In this document: one piece after another, positions 50,313 through 63,368 of the stretch
Numbering within the stretch: position 1 is the stretch's first letter
How the letters are laid out: every line of letters starts with the position of its first letter
From: Sparassis latifolia
Lineage: Eukaryota > Basidiomycota > Agaricomycetes > Polyporales > Sparassidaceae
DNA length: 64,000 nt
Assembly (NCBI GenBank): GCA_018466975.1
Contig: CM031553.1
Span: 806,001-870,000, forward strand
Reading direction: 5' to 3'
Translations under genes and position numbers: made by a program
Notes under the pieces: generated by a model
The model's database searches: none
Seen by the model: the letters and a program-made list of their open reading frames with translations, nothing else
What the model was told of the DNA's origin: nothing

Positions 50313-52967
50313 ATGGGGAAGAAAACCGCCAAGTCAACGCGGAAGTTTGCAGCGAGTGGGCAACTGAAGAAAACCATCCAGGCGCGCCGAAAGTATCGTG
50401 ATGTTCGCAAGAAGGCGGAGAAACGGAGGAGTGTTAAGGGCAACCAAAAGAATGATCCAGAGGACGTTGAAGACGAAGATTCTGAAGAGGAACTCGAGGA
50501 GAAATCTAACAAGTATGTGATTCTGTTTATCATCGTTGCATCGAGTCTGACTGAGGGCGTGCAAGGTTCAAGGGAATGTCAGTTGATGACTTCCTCGGCG
50601 GGGGTTTCATGGGCGGTGGTGACGGCGATGGGGTGCGTTGCTCTCTTAATAGTCCTTAGCCTTTGTGCTTGAACTGCACGCAGGAAATCGCGGAAGGATC
50701 TGACGAGGACGACAATGAAGACGCAGATTCAGACAACCAGTCCTTCGCCTCCGTGGACGATCTGGAGGGTGCGTGCGCCGCAGGACTAACAATCGCCGAG
50801 AAAACTAACTCGGTACGTACAATACAGACGGAGAAGCTCATCTAGTAGAGTTATCAAAACTCGCGGAGAACGATCCAGAGTTCTACAAGTATCTCCAAGA
50901 GAACGACCGTGAACTACTCGAGTTCAACCCTGACGGCGTGGACGTTGACGAACTTGAAGATGAGGACAAGGGTATGGAGGAGGACAAAGTGCCAGTGCTC
51001 ACCAAACAAATATTGCGAAAATGGCAGAAGGCTCTGCTCGAGGTACGAGTACCGTGGGATTCACAAGAGATAGCGCTGCTCACCACTTATTATCAGCAAC
51101 GGTCTCTCCGAGCTTTGCGAAAATTACTGATAGCGTTTCGTTCCGCCGTGCACATGAATGAGGAGGATCAGGTACTAGTATGGGGCATTGACAGTTCTTC
51201 TGGTATGCTTTCCCTCCTTCGTGTAGCAATTTACCAACCTTGGTTTACCAGTATACAATAAGCTAGTGACAACAGCGCTCAAATACACACCCGTAGTCCT
51301 GGAGCATCACTGTCCTTACAAGACTCTCGCGAGCGGAAAGTTGTGCGTTCAAGCTTTTCGATATTTTCTAAAAACTAATTCGTCTTCGAAGCAAAGCACC
51401 TATACAGACGCAAAAGTGGAAGACCTTGCAGAAACTCATACTTTCCTACTTTCATAATGTGATGCACTTACTCTCACAACTTACTGAAAATGACATGCTG
51501 CGGCTCGCGGTGTCAGAGAGTGCGAAATTAGTCCCTTACATTACTAGCAGCCGAAAAGCTGTGAAAGTACATCTCAAGGTGCGGAACCGTGAAACCCTCA
51601 CCTCTCTGTTGTGAAAATTCACCACTGCATCGTCAGACCTGCCTGGATCTTTGGTCTACTGCAGAGGACAGCGTCCGGATAGCTGCATTTGTCGCCGTGC
51701 GAAAGCTTGCGTTAGCGACAGACGAGTCTATCATGGACATGGTGCTTAAGGTGAGCTTGTGCCATATTAATTGCTATATATCTTGCGTCTAACTTTTTGT
51801 CTCCAGAATACCTATCTCATTCTCGTGCGCTCGTGCAAATCCACAAGTGCCCATACGCTGCCGTCCATCAATCTCATGAAGAACTCGGCTTCAGAGATCT
51901 ACTGCATAGACCATGCGACAGCGTATCAACACGCTTTTGGGTATATACGCCAGCTTGCTATCCATCTACGAAATAGCATGAAAGTGAAGAGCAAGGTACG
52001 TATGTTGCCAAAACGTCCCGCATTCATTGTGAGCATGAGGGTTCCTAGGATGCCTACAAGCAAGTGTATAATTGGCAATATGTGCACTGCCTTGATTTCT
52101 GGGCGATGGTCTTAGCAAGATCTTGTGACAACCAAGTACTGGTTGAAAGACGCGGAGAAGAAAGTGAACTCAAGGCACTGATCTACCCTCTTGTACAAGT
52201 GTCTCTTGGAGCTATCAAGTACGTCGTGATCACACCATTCAGACGACCTCGTTGACCGTCATGTCCCTCGTTTTGGCAGACTCATCCGCAATGCCCGATC
52301 ATATCCCTTCCACTTCCACTTGATCCGATCACTACTTCACCTGACCCGCCACACCCAAACATACGTCCCACTCGCGCCGTATCTCCTTTCCATCCTCACC
52401 TCCACCCTCTGCGGGTCCTCAAAGCCCAAAGCGTCCACATTGCGACCGTTTGACTTCGATACCAATATCCGCGCTCCACAGCAATATCTGAAGACTCGCG
52501 TGTATAACGAGGGACTCTCGGAGGAGTGCGTTTATCTCCTGGCGGAATACCTGGCAAGCGAACCGGTGCAGGGAAGCATCGCCTTTCCTGAGGTCACCGT
52601 TCCGCTCGTGATCATGCTCAAGAAAACCATTAAGACCGCGAAGTTGTCCTCGTGGAAGGCTAAAGAGGCCGGCCTGGCGAAGGGTCTCGTGGAGCGCATC
52701 GAAGAGAGTGCGAAGTGGGTGGAGCAGAAGCGGAATGGCGTGTCGTTCGCTCCGGGACGCATGGGCGAGGTGGAAGCCTGGGAACGCGACGTCAAGGTTG
52801 AGGACTCGCCTTTGGCCAAGTATGTAAAGGTGCAGAGAAAAGCCCGAGAGAAGCGGCGGAAGTTGGTCGAAAAGGTACGTTGCTCAATTTCATCACGGGA
52901 CTCATTGTTCATACGGACTTCCATGCTGTAGGCTAGGGAGGGTGAGGACGAGATATTGGAAGATTGA
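50313..52967 (+). CDS. noc2: Nucleolar complex protein 2 (NOC2), 60S ribosome assembly
   Basis: With Noc1 and Noc3 it accompanies pre-60S particles from nucleolus to nucleoplasm. The start MGKKTAKSTRKFAASGQLKKTIQARRKYRD at 50313 is the usual basic N terminus, followed by acidic stretches (EDSEEELEE, EGSDEDDNEDADSDNQ) of a nucleolar protein. The conserved core starts VDDFLGGGF, then ELSKLAENDPEFYKYLQENDRELLEF, LRALRKLLIAFRSAVHMNEED, KLVTTALKYTPVVLEHHCPYK, and the C-terminal Noc2 domain with YLLSILTSTLCGSS, FDFDTNIRAPQQYLKTRVYNEGLSEECVYLLAEYLA, VTVPLVIMLKKTIKTAKL. The last residues are EGEDEILED, stop TGA 52965-52967. Around twelve short exons in the first two-thirds; the last long exon is 52320-52930. 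Total about 700 residues. Confidence 0.9.
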
Positions 52968-53502
52968 AATTCTCCGCCATGCATAGCATACATCCTGGTG
53001 CGCTTACTCATGGTCACCTTCTCCCTGCTTCGTCCTCATGCACACGGTCTGACCGCATGTGTCTCGTATAGTCGCCGGGGAATCTTTGGAACTTCCAACG
53101 GTTCCGCTTATCGCATGCATCGATGTCGTCGGTTCGTCGACATGCCAAAGGGTTTCTCTCGCGTTCGCGAGTGCTTCTCCCGCGAAGCTTGAACTTTGCG
53201 AATGGACGAGAAGAATCCTGACAATTACATGCGTACCATTCCGGATCCTTAGTTCCCACCACCAGAGAAGAGACTGGAAATTCTGCGCTCATATTTGACC
53301 GTTCTCACACTGCACAAATCACGTACAGACATGCGTGAAATACGAGAGAACGTGGACGTTCGTTACAGATCAAGTTCGAGTCTTGCAGTGTGCTGATCTG
53401 CCTAGAAACACCGGAAGTGCACTATCAGCATATCATTTTCCAACGATGGTCCACGTCCATGTGACAACTTGCCTTGACAAGTCGCAGCTACTGCCATGAG
53501 CA
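52968..53502. other. Convergent intergenic gap NOC2/CBP6-like
   Basis: About 535 bp between two convergent 3' ends. No supported gene or repeat. Confidence 0.5.
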
Positions 53503-53872
53503 TTACCAGATGTTGAAGAATATCTTCCACCACGGACGGCGAATTCCCTTCGCGCTCTTGTCGAACGCTTCAAGCAGTCGAGTGTAATGATGAGGCATCG
53601 ACGCAGGCTGCAGCATCTTCTCGCTCAACGAAAACTGCGCGGACATCAGGCAAATTGCTTCACGCGCATGTCTGCCAAAATCTCACCCTCTTCTGATACA
53701 CATTATCTTGCAACTCACGCGCTGCCTCCACCGCCTGAGGGGTCAGATTAGGATGATCTGACAGCGACTGAAGGAATGTCTTCAGCTGAATATTCGGGCG
53801 AAATGGGTCGCCAGGCCATGCTGCAGCAATGCGGTGCAATTGCTGGCCATATTTTGTGGTGTTGCGTATCAT
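53503..53872 (-). CDS. CBP6/UQCC2-like mitochondrial complex III assembly factor
   Basis: Small factor which, in yeast (Cbp6 with Cbp3), binds mitoribosomes and newly made cytochrome b. Two exons, 53872-53687 and 53634-53503, with phase-0 intron 53635-53686 (GTGAGA..GCGCAG), give 105 residues. The N terminus (NTTKYGQQLHRIAAAWPGDPF) is basic and helical with the WP/YP motif of the UQCC2 family. The spliced centre reads NVYQKRFSLSEKMLQPASMPHHYTRLLEAFDK, matching the Cbp6 pattern of K/L-x-P-A-x-x-P-x-Y-Y-x-R-L-x-x-A. The end is PWWKIFFNIW. Identification rests on remembered family patterns over a short protein. A further 5' exon is possible. Confidence 0.65.
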
Positions 53873-56800
53873 CGAGGATTAGTATTGCGGAGTTTGAAAT
53901 TGGAAGTTGTAGTCATGACGTCCAAATTGGGAAACAATTTTTCTCAGAGACTCGGCGACGGTTGCTCGACTTCCTCCTTGTTGTGTCATATCGCGGCCCT
54001 TAATTCATGCTTATTTACACCGCTCAGCTGTACATTGAGAATAACATCATGCGAGGCTACGTCGACTGAATGGTGTGCCAACGGAATCGGCAACAAGCTC
54101 AATGCAAGTGCGAAATTTTTCCAAGCCTCAGGGCGATGACGAGCAATTGCAATGGATCGATGGATCGCTCCCACTAGGAGAAAATCGTGAAGCAAAGCGC
54201 TCCAAATTGTTTGCAAATCTATGGCCTAGCAGACGTAATGTCCGCATTCTCTGTTTGGCAGTCGTCCGAGAATCGGTCTCACAGTGGGCGACTGCCCGCT
54301 CTGCAGAATCTGCATGCGCATGCATGATTGGCAATTCTGATGTAAGTCAGCTTCAAGTAGTCGAAACCCAGGTCTCAGCAACTATGTTTTCTCCTTCCGA
54401 GAAAAAGGTTGTACATTCCTGGACAAAGAATCCTTGTGATACCGAGGGACACTGCGCGTGCGGGAGCCATTGATCTGTTGCTCATATAGCTTGGCATAGT
54501 TTCAACTCTCACAGCAAGAATCATATCGTTAGGCCCATGGTCAAAAAGTTATGCACAGGCGGCCTTTGGGCGGTGAAGAAAAAAGATCCTGATAGGTGGG
54601 ACCTTACCCTTCGCATCTCGCCGGGATGCAGGGACATGGCGGACGCAAGCGGCAGATTTCGCAGTCCGCACTGTGAACGGTTCTCAATTGGAGGGGCCTA
54701 TCGATATGATTCTTGCTGCAATCATTTGCTCCTCATGCAGAGACATGATTACTCCTCAAAAGGAGAAACTCTCATGACAAATGATGCTCTGGTTCGGTGG
54801 TGTTTGAAACGGAAGACACACGCGACTCCGCCATCCATCGTAGGAGTCTGATTTGTTTTCTTGTGAACTCAGGCGAAATATGTACAGCCTGTGAGGGTGA
54901 GTGCCTGCCTAGTATCCCATGCATGTCAGTGATCTCGTTCAACTGCATAGCCCTGAAAGCACCAGGTAGGACATCCACATCTGTGTTTATGAAAGCAAGT
55001 TGACCTTCATGACCTAGGCGAAGCAACCGTCGCGATATTTCCGGACTCTCAACATTAACTGTCAATGTGTCACGCTTTTTTTGATGACGGGCTTCATGTT
55101 GGGGCCAACGGGTTCAGAGATCCCGGACTTCCGTGAAGGCGTGGTCGCTACTTCGAGCTTTCAATTTGACTGATGTCGCAATTTCCCAGTCTCTGGAGCA
55201 TTGGATTGAATTCTAGCTGATCTCGTTCGGATTCACAGTCCACGACAACTATATCAACTCCTGCAACGATCGCTGCATTAGCATTTAAGGGTAATGTTAT
55301 AGAACTTGTTTCGGGTCTGTCGATCCCATGGTGACTCTTCAAGTGTACACGTCAGTATTCAACTTGTCTCCCCGGTCTTTATTGCTAGGCGCAATGCGGA
55401 GACTTCGGGAAGTTTCCGAAGGAGTTCCGTGCTGTGTGTGATACGCGCGGATATCGATGTGATCTGCGCTCCTCTGGAGTTTGCTTTGAATATTCTCGAG
55501 CGGACAGGATTTCTACCGGCGTACGGAAAGCCCACGGGCAAAGTACTCATCTATTGAAACAGACTATGGATTCAATTCTTTAAGGTTCCGTTCATTATCT
55601 CACTAGTTTCCGCTGTGTTTGCGTCCGTGTTCTACAGCTGAATGCCGTTGAGAAGATTTCCGCAGTCTATTTAATGTCTGGTGGGGTAGTGAACAGGCGA
55701 GAAGATCTCATACTTTTTGCTGGCCTTTGTGTCGGTTAGCCCTTCCGGAAAAACAATGCCAAGTCGTCATCAGTGTACAATTCACATGACGCCAACATCT
55801 CCTTCGCATTCTTGTAGTCATCACGGTGCGGACGTACCTCCTATCCTTCTACTAACGTCCATGGAGTGATGTTTCTTATTGACCTCCAGGCAGGAACTTC
55901 CGAACCTTCCGGCGTTCTGTGGATGTCACCTTCCCAGCCACCCGTGACAGAGAAGCTCAATGGCTGATTTTCTGCCGCATTAATTTATGGGTAGCAAACA
56001 AGATAGGTCAACAGTATCACATTCTGTTTAAAGCATTTCATCCAGAAGTGACGGCCAGGCCGCCTATCTTTACTGAAGGTACGTCCTCGCGTTCACACAA
56101 CGTGCATGCGCCTTCCCATGCAGGAATTTGTTTTATTTCCTCGCTGTGACCCGTGCACCGTGTGTTTTTTTCCCATCAAATACTGATGTCAGAGTTGAGA
56201 TAGAGGCAATTCATTGAGAATCCGACTGAATGCAGAGAGTACTCCATGAGGCCCGACTGGTTCAGACCGATGTAGATCCTACTTTACTCGTAGACATCCT
56301 GCATCGGGGTCGCTCACCTGGTTAGACCGATTCCTCAAAGGTGCGTTGTGCCGCCCGCGGATTCGGGTGTCTTCACTTACGGATTACAGCCGCTTGATAA
56401 CTCCCGGGGTGAATTGGTCATCCTGGATGTCTTCTCGCCACCTCCACCTAGTGCTCTCGTTTCCAGTATGATCAAAGATGCTGTGTAGGACCAGCTCTTT
56501 TGTCGGAGTAAGCAGGCCAATTTGTCACCTTTCATCGTCAACGCGATCGATTTAATGTAAGAGCCACAGTCCCAAGGCACCTGTCAATCATTAGAAACTG
56601 GGTGTCTGTGCTTCCTTCGCATCTCCCCCGACAGCGAAACTTCGTATAGTTGACTCACTGCAAATATTCGCATTTCGGACATAAGAGAGCTCCAGTGAGA
56701 TCTTATTCTCACGGATCAGTAAGCAGCGCCGTCGAGAATTACAGCCGAATTCCCTGTGGACTTAATGCGTATCTCATACACCAGACAGGGATTTTATTAT

Positions 56801-59800
56801 GTCCGTGATACTTAAGTCATCTTCCTCACCATCCTCTGGCAGGCTTTACTCTCATAACAGGTAAGTTCTAATACCTTCCCGATCAGCTTCTGTTGATGTC
56901 CTTCATTATCAGCATGGGCAAGCACAAAGCGTTAATCCGCCGGTGTGGTGTGTCACCTTGAAGCTCGGTAGAGGCAACGACTCCAGTTCAACAAACTTTG
57001 TTTCTGCGAATCAGGCTCTTGCTTTAGATGGAACGCGACAAGATTCCCCACATTACGAACATGAAATTCCAATTAGCCATTCATTTCACAATCGGACGAC
57101 ACTACTCTATCTCCATTCGATCGAGCATGGTTACTCCCACCCCAGATGCTACCCTAGGTATCCCGGAGAATTCTCACTGGCCAAGATGCCGAGCTGTAGG
57201 TTTGCCCTCCTAACTCCGGTCAATGATCTAACCTTCTACCATTAGGGCACGACTTATCGAGCTTAATGCGGTATGCACAGATTCATACCGATGCAATTTA
57301 CCAGCAACTTGCACAAATTTACCCAATCGTGGCCTCGGAGTGTCCCCGAGCGCACTCCGCGATACTTCACCAGATCGATCCCTTACGTCTTCGCAGAGAC
57401 ATCCTTACGTTACCCGGTCTACACTACTCGGTAGTATCCGACCTCAGTGGTGAGTCGCTGGGAAGAGATCTTATCGTTTAAATCTTCCACTTACCATGAG
57501 GTCTTCACGAGACCACAGATTGAGAACTGAAGCATCTTAGGCCTAAAGGGCACTGTGGTGCAAACCCTCATCGATCATCACTGGCACCTTACGGCCTTTC
57601 GTTTCTTACAGATGGGCTGTCGGTGTGTCAATCCGTTATCCTGTGTGATGGGCTGGCCCCGGGTTTTCTAACCCTGCACTGCGGAACCATGGAATGCCGA
57701 CTATGCCGCAAGACCCGTATACGTACAGCGATGGTCGTGTACATCCAGCGGGCGATCGCCACATGTCGAAAGGTGCGCTTTTATATTTTATTTCATCTCC
57801 TGTAGCTCAATGTCCCAAATTGCGCTAGATCCTGACACCACCTATTGGGAGCGAAGGCACCAGGAGCACATCACAAATCCCCGAGGTACCGACTGTCGCA
57901 CAAGCCGAACACCGATGTCGTAACTCTTTGGGCATATTAATATGCTCTTCTCTTTTGGTCTTCTCCTTGTTGCCCTGAATTTGCTTTATGTGCTTAAACG
58001 TTGGAATTTCCGGGACCCTGCCATTTCCCAGGCTTGCATATTTGCTGGCTGAGGCGTCAGCAGCTGATCTTTGTTCCGTGATGCAGCCGGGTCTGCAGTC
58101 TTGTGAGGGTACTCCGGATCATAATGACCTTCGAACTCTTCTTCCACCTAATGTTCAGGCTGAAGTGCAGTCAGATGTTGACAAGGTAGCCTGCCAAGAT
58201 ATTGACGTCGTGCGCGTCACAATGTTGCAGTGCGGTACGGCATTGCTCATATGCAAGTGGCTCCATACGCGGAACACCAGTGGATGCAGGATGCTGTTCT
58301 CGTGAGAGATTTTTCTCTGACGTGATCCTATATAGGTTCTCATTCGTCCCAGGTGCGTGGCTGTGTCTTCCTTACGTTGAGGCGTTCCACACTAATGCAA
58401 TGCATTATTACATAGGCACTGCTAGTTCCTGGATTCAGGCCACTGTAACACTCCATGCATGAGATGGCGAACTAGCTCGGCGCCTGGTCTGACACAAGTA
58501 CAGAGAAGTGACTGCCACCAACATGTGCCGTCCCCCTGCTTATCTCCGGTGCATGACGGCGAAGATGCCGCCAATGGCTACTGCACACCACTGTCGGACT
58601 GCGCCCGGCCGTGGACAGTGCGAGCAGAAGGAGCTAATAACTCAGGAGAGGGGCGCTGACGTCTTGTCGTAAAAACACTCGGCAGCAGCGTCCGCCGGTG
58701 ACGCGTTCGCGATGTCCTGCAGCTCAAAAAAATTGTGCAAGTCATCCGGAAGAGAAGACATGCCATTACTAGCTGTGCGACGATGTGAGCCTTCTCCGAG
58801 CCAGCGTTTGCGGTTTGATGTCCGGTCCGACGTGGTTGACGCCTGTAGGCTGCAGGTCGCACCAAGTCAGCGTCAGTGCGTTCTGACGTATGCATACAGG
58901 TTCCTGCATGATTTTGAAGCCGGGCTGCGATTCGCCGACTTCGAGCTCGCCTGCAAATGGGGGATGCTCGCGGTGATCGCTGTTCACCCTCGGTCCGCAT
59001 GTTCGTGGAGCAGGTTCATCGCGCCGCATCTGACGCACATGGTGTGCGCTACGCCTATATCGGCTTCCTCAGCGCGGCACTGGCTAATCTGCTATGTTTG
59101 CGGATTGACGACCATGCTAAGCCATTCGAGGCTGAGTTGAGCGTTCTCCGTAGCCATACGAACACGCCTGCACTGCAGGGCCTTAGGCAATTGGATGCTA
59201 ACGGCCAGGAACCTGTGACACTTGCGTCATCGGCTAATCCGCTGCCCAGAATACAGATATTCACCCACGTCGGTGTCTATCGCCAAGTGTCTCAACGATG
59301 CTTGCAGCTGAGTCTTGTTCGAAATTGGGACGCAGGGTCCCAGGAAATTTCAAAGCTTCAGTCGAGTAGCATCAGGCTAGACTGCGCACGTACATCGCTC
59401 TCCACTAAAATTATTCACCGGTGCATTTAGTTGCTGAGAGTCTGAGGGCCCGATGGCTGTGACTGAGCATGATTGAGCCCGGCTCTGCACTGTCCCGAAT
59501 TCTAACTTCACTCCGCCGAACTCCGACTCCGATCAGCGACTCTTCAGTCACGCATCGCGGTTGACGTAGGCTGTCCACAACTGAACGTTCTATTTTCCGA
59601 CGTAAAATTTACACTCTGGAGTGCAGATTGAAGAGGCGACTCTGACTCAATTTCTGTGAATTTGACTTACAGTGCTCGGCGAGCTGCGCACGTTTCCTGA
59701 GCGGCACATCGTCTGGGACAGACCAGACTGCGCGCTGTAGCTTGGCAATTTTTGCAAAAATCTCGTGAGTTTTGCGCGAGCCGGGGTTGGACCGTGTGGG

Positions 59801-60348
59801 TTGCGGAAGGTCGGGAACGGATTTCGCATCAATAGATGCGCAGTCCGGGCTTGGAGAAAATATGATCAAGTGCTACATTATTACCTGCTTATCGATTTAC
59901 GCATTGGAAAAAAAGATTGACTTTCGGCGAGGAGCACATGGAATCATGGTTACCTAGGGCGATGTACACGTACCTGGCAATTTTTACCGTGATGCTCCTC
60001 TGCCGGTAACTCCTCCTACCAGACTTCTCGGCAAACGGCGTAGTTGTCCCTAACTTGGGCGACAAGGAACTGGCTCGTCCGTCTAATCCCGTGTGGGTGA
60101 TTCTCAGAAGAGAAGCGGGTGCGTGCGTAAGAGAGTCGGTGAGTCGGTGCCTGTTCTGGCGTCAATGCGGTGTCGGAACAAACTCAAATCGAGAGACCGC
60201 GGAGTATACATGATGGTTCATATGTTTTTTTTTGTCCAACTCAAGCAACATACGGCGTTTGCCAGAGTGGACGCTCGGACGACTCCGCCGCTGAGCAATC
60301 GATCGGTTTGGCGGTCTTCATTCATAATATTTATCACGCCCAGGTGCA
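53873..60348. other. Gene-poor stretch of about 6.5 kb
   Basis: No ORF here reads as a known family across more than a few dozen residues, and none can be linked by plausible introns into a conserved protein. Longest open pieces: 58957-59430 (+, 157 codons), 58712-59140 (+), 57988-58305 (+), 54772-55065 (-). Minus-strand pieces at 55148-55550 contain TELLRKLPEVSALRL, which is leucine-repeat-like and could be remains of an F-box protein. A 13-bp identity with the DUF6533-like pseudogene occurs at 56931-56943. No long terminal repeats, transposase or reverse-transcriptase motifs seen. Confidence 0.5.
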
Positions 60349-60355
60349 TATAAAG
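60349..60355 (+). promoter_or_regulatory. TATA box of the lactone oxidase gene
   Basis: TATAAAG, 51-57 nt before the ATG at 60406, which supports that start. Confidence 0.6.
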
Positions 60356-60405
60356 CGTCGCATTTTCTCTGGACATGAGCTCATCCCGACTGCGCCCTCT
60401 CCACC

Positions 60406-62196
60406 ATGGACACCCCAACAACGTCCCCTACAACGCGCCCCAGCTTGGCAGACATCTCTCTCCACACCTTGTACAAGCTCCTCGAGCCCATAACGGTGCC
60501 TGCCGGTCAACCTCGAGCCAGTTTCATCAACTGGGGACTCAGCTTCAGATGCTCTCCTTTGGCCGTGTTCGAACCTGAGAACGAGTACCAATGCGAACTC
60601 ATCTTCGAGCTCGTCAGGCGGGAAGGTAAGACGGTGCGTGCCGCAGGCATCGGCCACAGTCCGAGCGACCTTGCATGCACGGCGGACTATATGCTGCGAA
60701 CCGAGAAGTTAAACAAGATCATCGAGGTGCGTATCATCCTTATCTTATTTGCTGCTATTTTGCTGTCGCAATATCTCGCCGCCATGGCGAAGGAGATCTC
60801 CGCTCGCGATCCGGATGACTCGTTTTCGATCTCTTCATCTAGTCAGGCACTGCACTGACCATCCTGCGTCGGCAGATCAATACCGAGAAGAATTATGTCG
60901 TTGCCCAGGGTGGCATCATCCTCCAGTCCCTGCACGATGCCCTGGAGGCGCACAACTTAGCCATGATCAATCTCGGTTCGATATCGGACCAAAGTCTTGC
61001 GGGCGTAGTCACAACCGCGACCCATGGTTCCGGCATGTCTTACAAAGTCCTCTCGACACATGTCCTGTCATTGGTCCTCCTCCTCGCAGACGGGTCGCGT
61101 GTTCTATGCTCCCGCCAGGAGCGCCCCGACCTGTTCACGGCATCGCTCTGCGGCCTGGGAAGCACTGGGCTCATCCTAGAGATCCGGCTAGAAGTTGAGC
61201 GCGCCTTCCGCTTGAAGGAGGTGCAGGAGATGCGCGCGTTCGACGAGGTCGTGTCGGACGTCGATGCTATTGCCACGGCAGCGGAGCACGTACGCCTCTG
61301 GTGGTTCCCCCAGGCGGGCGTCGTACGAGTGTGCTCTGCGAATAGAACATCAGAGGTGTGTCCCGCAGCGTTGGGACGCGCCCGGAAGGCTGACCCGGTC
61401 CGTGTGTCATAGGCGAAGAGGCCTGTCGCTACCTGGCTGTGGCATTCGATAATTGGATACCATCTGCTGCAATTTCTGTTCTTCCTTGGGCGGTACATCA
61501 CGTCACTGAATCCGTGGATCGGCCGATTTGGTGCTTGGCTCGTCCGCGATAACGCAGTCGCCATCGACGACAGCTACCGCATCTTCAATGTTGATTGCAA
61601 GGCATGCACCTCAGCGCATGCTTGATGCTATCGACTCCCGATGCTGACGACTTTGCCTGCAGTTCCCGCAATTCACAACGGAGTGGGCGATTCCATACGA
61701 GAATACGCGTGCGTGCCTTCGGGAGTTGCGAGCATGGCTGGACGAGGAGCATGCAGACCCGCATGGGCAGAGGCCTCATTTCCCTCTGGAGATCCGATTC
61801 AGTGATTCTGATGACATCTGGCTGAGCCCGAGCAGCGGCACCAAAACCTGCTGGGTAGGCATAGTTCAGTACAAGTGAGTGCCTGCAGCTCAATTACCGG
61901 TTTTGTGTGCTCATCCCTCTTCCAGACCTTATGGTCTCAATGTTCCGTATAGGAAGTTATTCGCGCGCTTCGAAGAGATCATGACGCGCCATGGGGGCAG
62001 ACCACATTGGGCCAAGGCCCACGATCTCCGCCCTGATGATCTCCGCAGGCTCTACCCGCGCTTCGACGACTTCGTCAAAGTGCTCGAGGAAGTGGACCCC
62101 CGTGGAATGCTGCGCAACGCGTATGTGCAGCGTCATATCTTCGGAAAGGAGGGCCCCGAGTACGATGGAAGGGTCTTCAAACAACAACATCTTTGA
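60406..62196 (+). CDS. alo1: D-arabinono-1,4-lactone oxidase (ALO1)
   Basis: Mitochondrial-membrane flavoenzyme that makes D-erythroascorbate from D-arabinono-1,4-lactone with O2 as acceptor. Five exons: 60406-60726, 60876-61355, 61413-61601, 61663-61874, 61926-62196; 490 residues with every phase consistent. The FAD-binding (PCMH) domain has FEPENEYQCELIFELVRREGK and GIGHSPSDLACT, where His84 corresponds to the covalent FAD-His of yeast Alo1. GSISDQSLAGVVTTATHGSG and GLGSTGLILEIRLEVE follow. The ALO domain has HVRLWWFPQAG, FPQFTTEWAIPYENTRACL, PYGLNVPYRKLFARFE and the conserved GRPHWAKAH. One hydrophobic helix (YHLLQFLFFLGRYI) fits membrane association. Intron 61602-61662 appears to use a GC donor (AAG/GCATGC). 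Intron 60727-60875 is rather long (149 bp). Confidence 0.93.
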
Positions 62197-62487
62197 GTAT
62201 ATCTATAAACAAGACGATGCGTTCTTTCTTGATACTTGCAGTAGCGCCCGTATAATGATACCCTTGTAATCTTTGTATAGCTGTAAGCCTTCAAGCTTTG
62301 TAATGCTGCTATCCGTTGTAGTAATGGGATAATAACGTGCCTGGCTTGCACAGTCCATTGACGGACAGTTGGAGTAAGTAATGACAACTCCGTGAAGGGC
62401 GCGCGAAAAGCGCTGACATATGAACAAGTGGACAAATGATACAGTCACCTATAATACACCTATGAGTTAACGTGCTGCTCCTTGGTT

Positions 62488-63368
62488 TCACAGGCCAAGC
62501 TGTTCCCTGATAATTTGCCTGACGATACGTTCATATTCCTGTGCAGTATCTGACAGTTAGGATCTCGCGGTGATGGAACGTGGATGACGTACCGCCTTAT
62601 TATCACGATATAGTTTGCAACAATCAATATTTGCACCACTTTCGAGATTGGGTTCTGATAGTACTGCGCTCAGTACACAGCAGCGAACAGATCTATGATC
62701 CGTACCAGCCAACATCGAGATGACGCTCAAGATGACTTTCTCGACGCTCTGTACGGGACTCCACCGCTCTGACGCTTGCTCGTACATCGTGGGATCATCT
62801 CCAGGAGTGTGCAATATGGAAATGCAGACAGTCCCGTCAGGATAAACTGGCATAGGATCGATCAATTTCGCGGCGAAGTGTCGAAAAACCACGGCCTCTC
62901 ATCGGCAGGTAGTAGGGACTCACTGTTCGGGTGGAACAGCGGGGGCTCGAACTTCATCTTGAATGGCGACAGGGGGTAGTCGGAGGGCTATCGCGCGAGA
63001 GTAAGCCCAAAGCCACCCAAATTGGGCGCGAGGCACGTACAAAAGTGAGCTTGGCAGCAAATACGCCGCCTTCGAAGGGTGTGTCCTTGGGGCCAACAAT
63101 CAGCGCTTCCCAGGTAAAAAAGTCGGATTCAGAGATGGGCCCTTCGATGATAGAAATCCAGACGATCAGCGCCTTCATGGAACTAAGAACAGCTAGGCCA
63201 TACCGGCGGTGAACATCCCATCCGGCGCGCCTGGCATGGCAAGTGAATAGTCAGGATGTGGCACTACAGCAGTGCAGACGAGGGCTAGAGATTACCTTGC
63301 GAAGTTAGCTGCTTGTACTCTGTCATAAGCCGCCGAAGAGCGGTAGCACTTCCGCTTCGCGCAGCCAT
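62488..63368 (-). CDS. ubc7: Ubiquitin-conjugating enzyme E2, Ubc7/UBE2G2 type
   Basis: E2 of ER-associated degradation, working with membrane RING ligases. The start [21 protein letters not shown] at 63368 is the conserved first helix. Then [43 protein letters not shown] and the catalytic stretch [18 protein letters not shown], whose Cys is the active site. The acidic insertion after it ([19 protein letters not shown]) is the mark of the UBC7/UBE2G class. It continues [45 protein letters not shown], stop at 62488. Six or so exons split by 50-75 bp introns. About 165 residues, normal for the family. Convergent with the lactone oxidase. Confidence 0.93.

Noticed and set aside
57220..57270. tRNA-like TAATGGTAGAAGG on the minus strand
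   Set aside because: No matching acceptor stem and no GTTCGA T-loop at the right distance.
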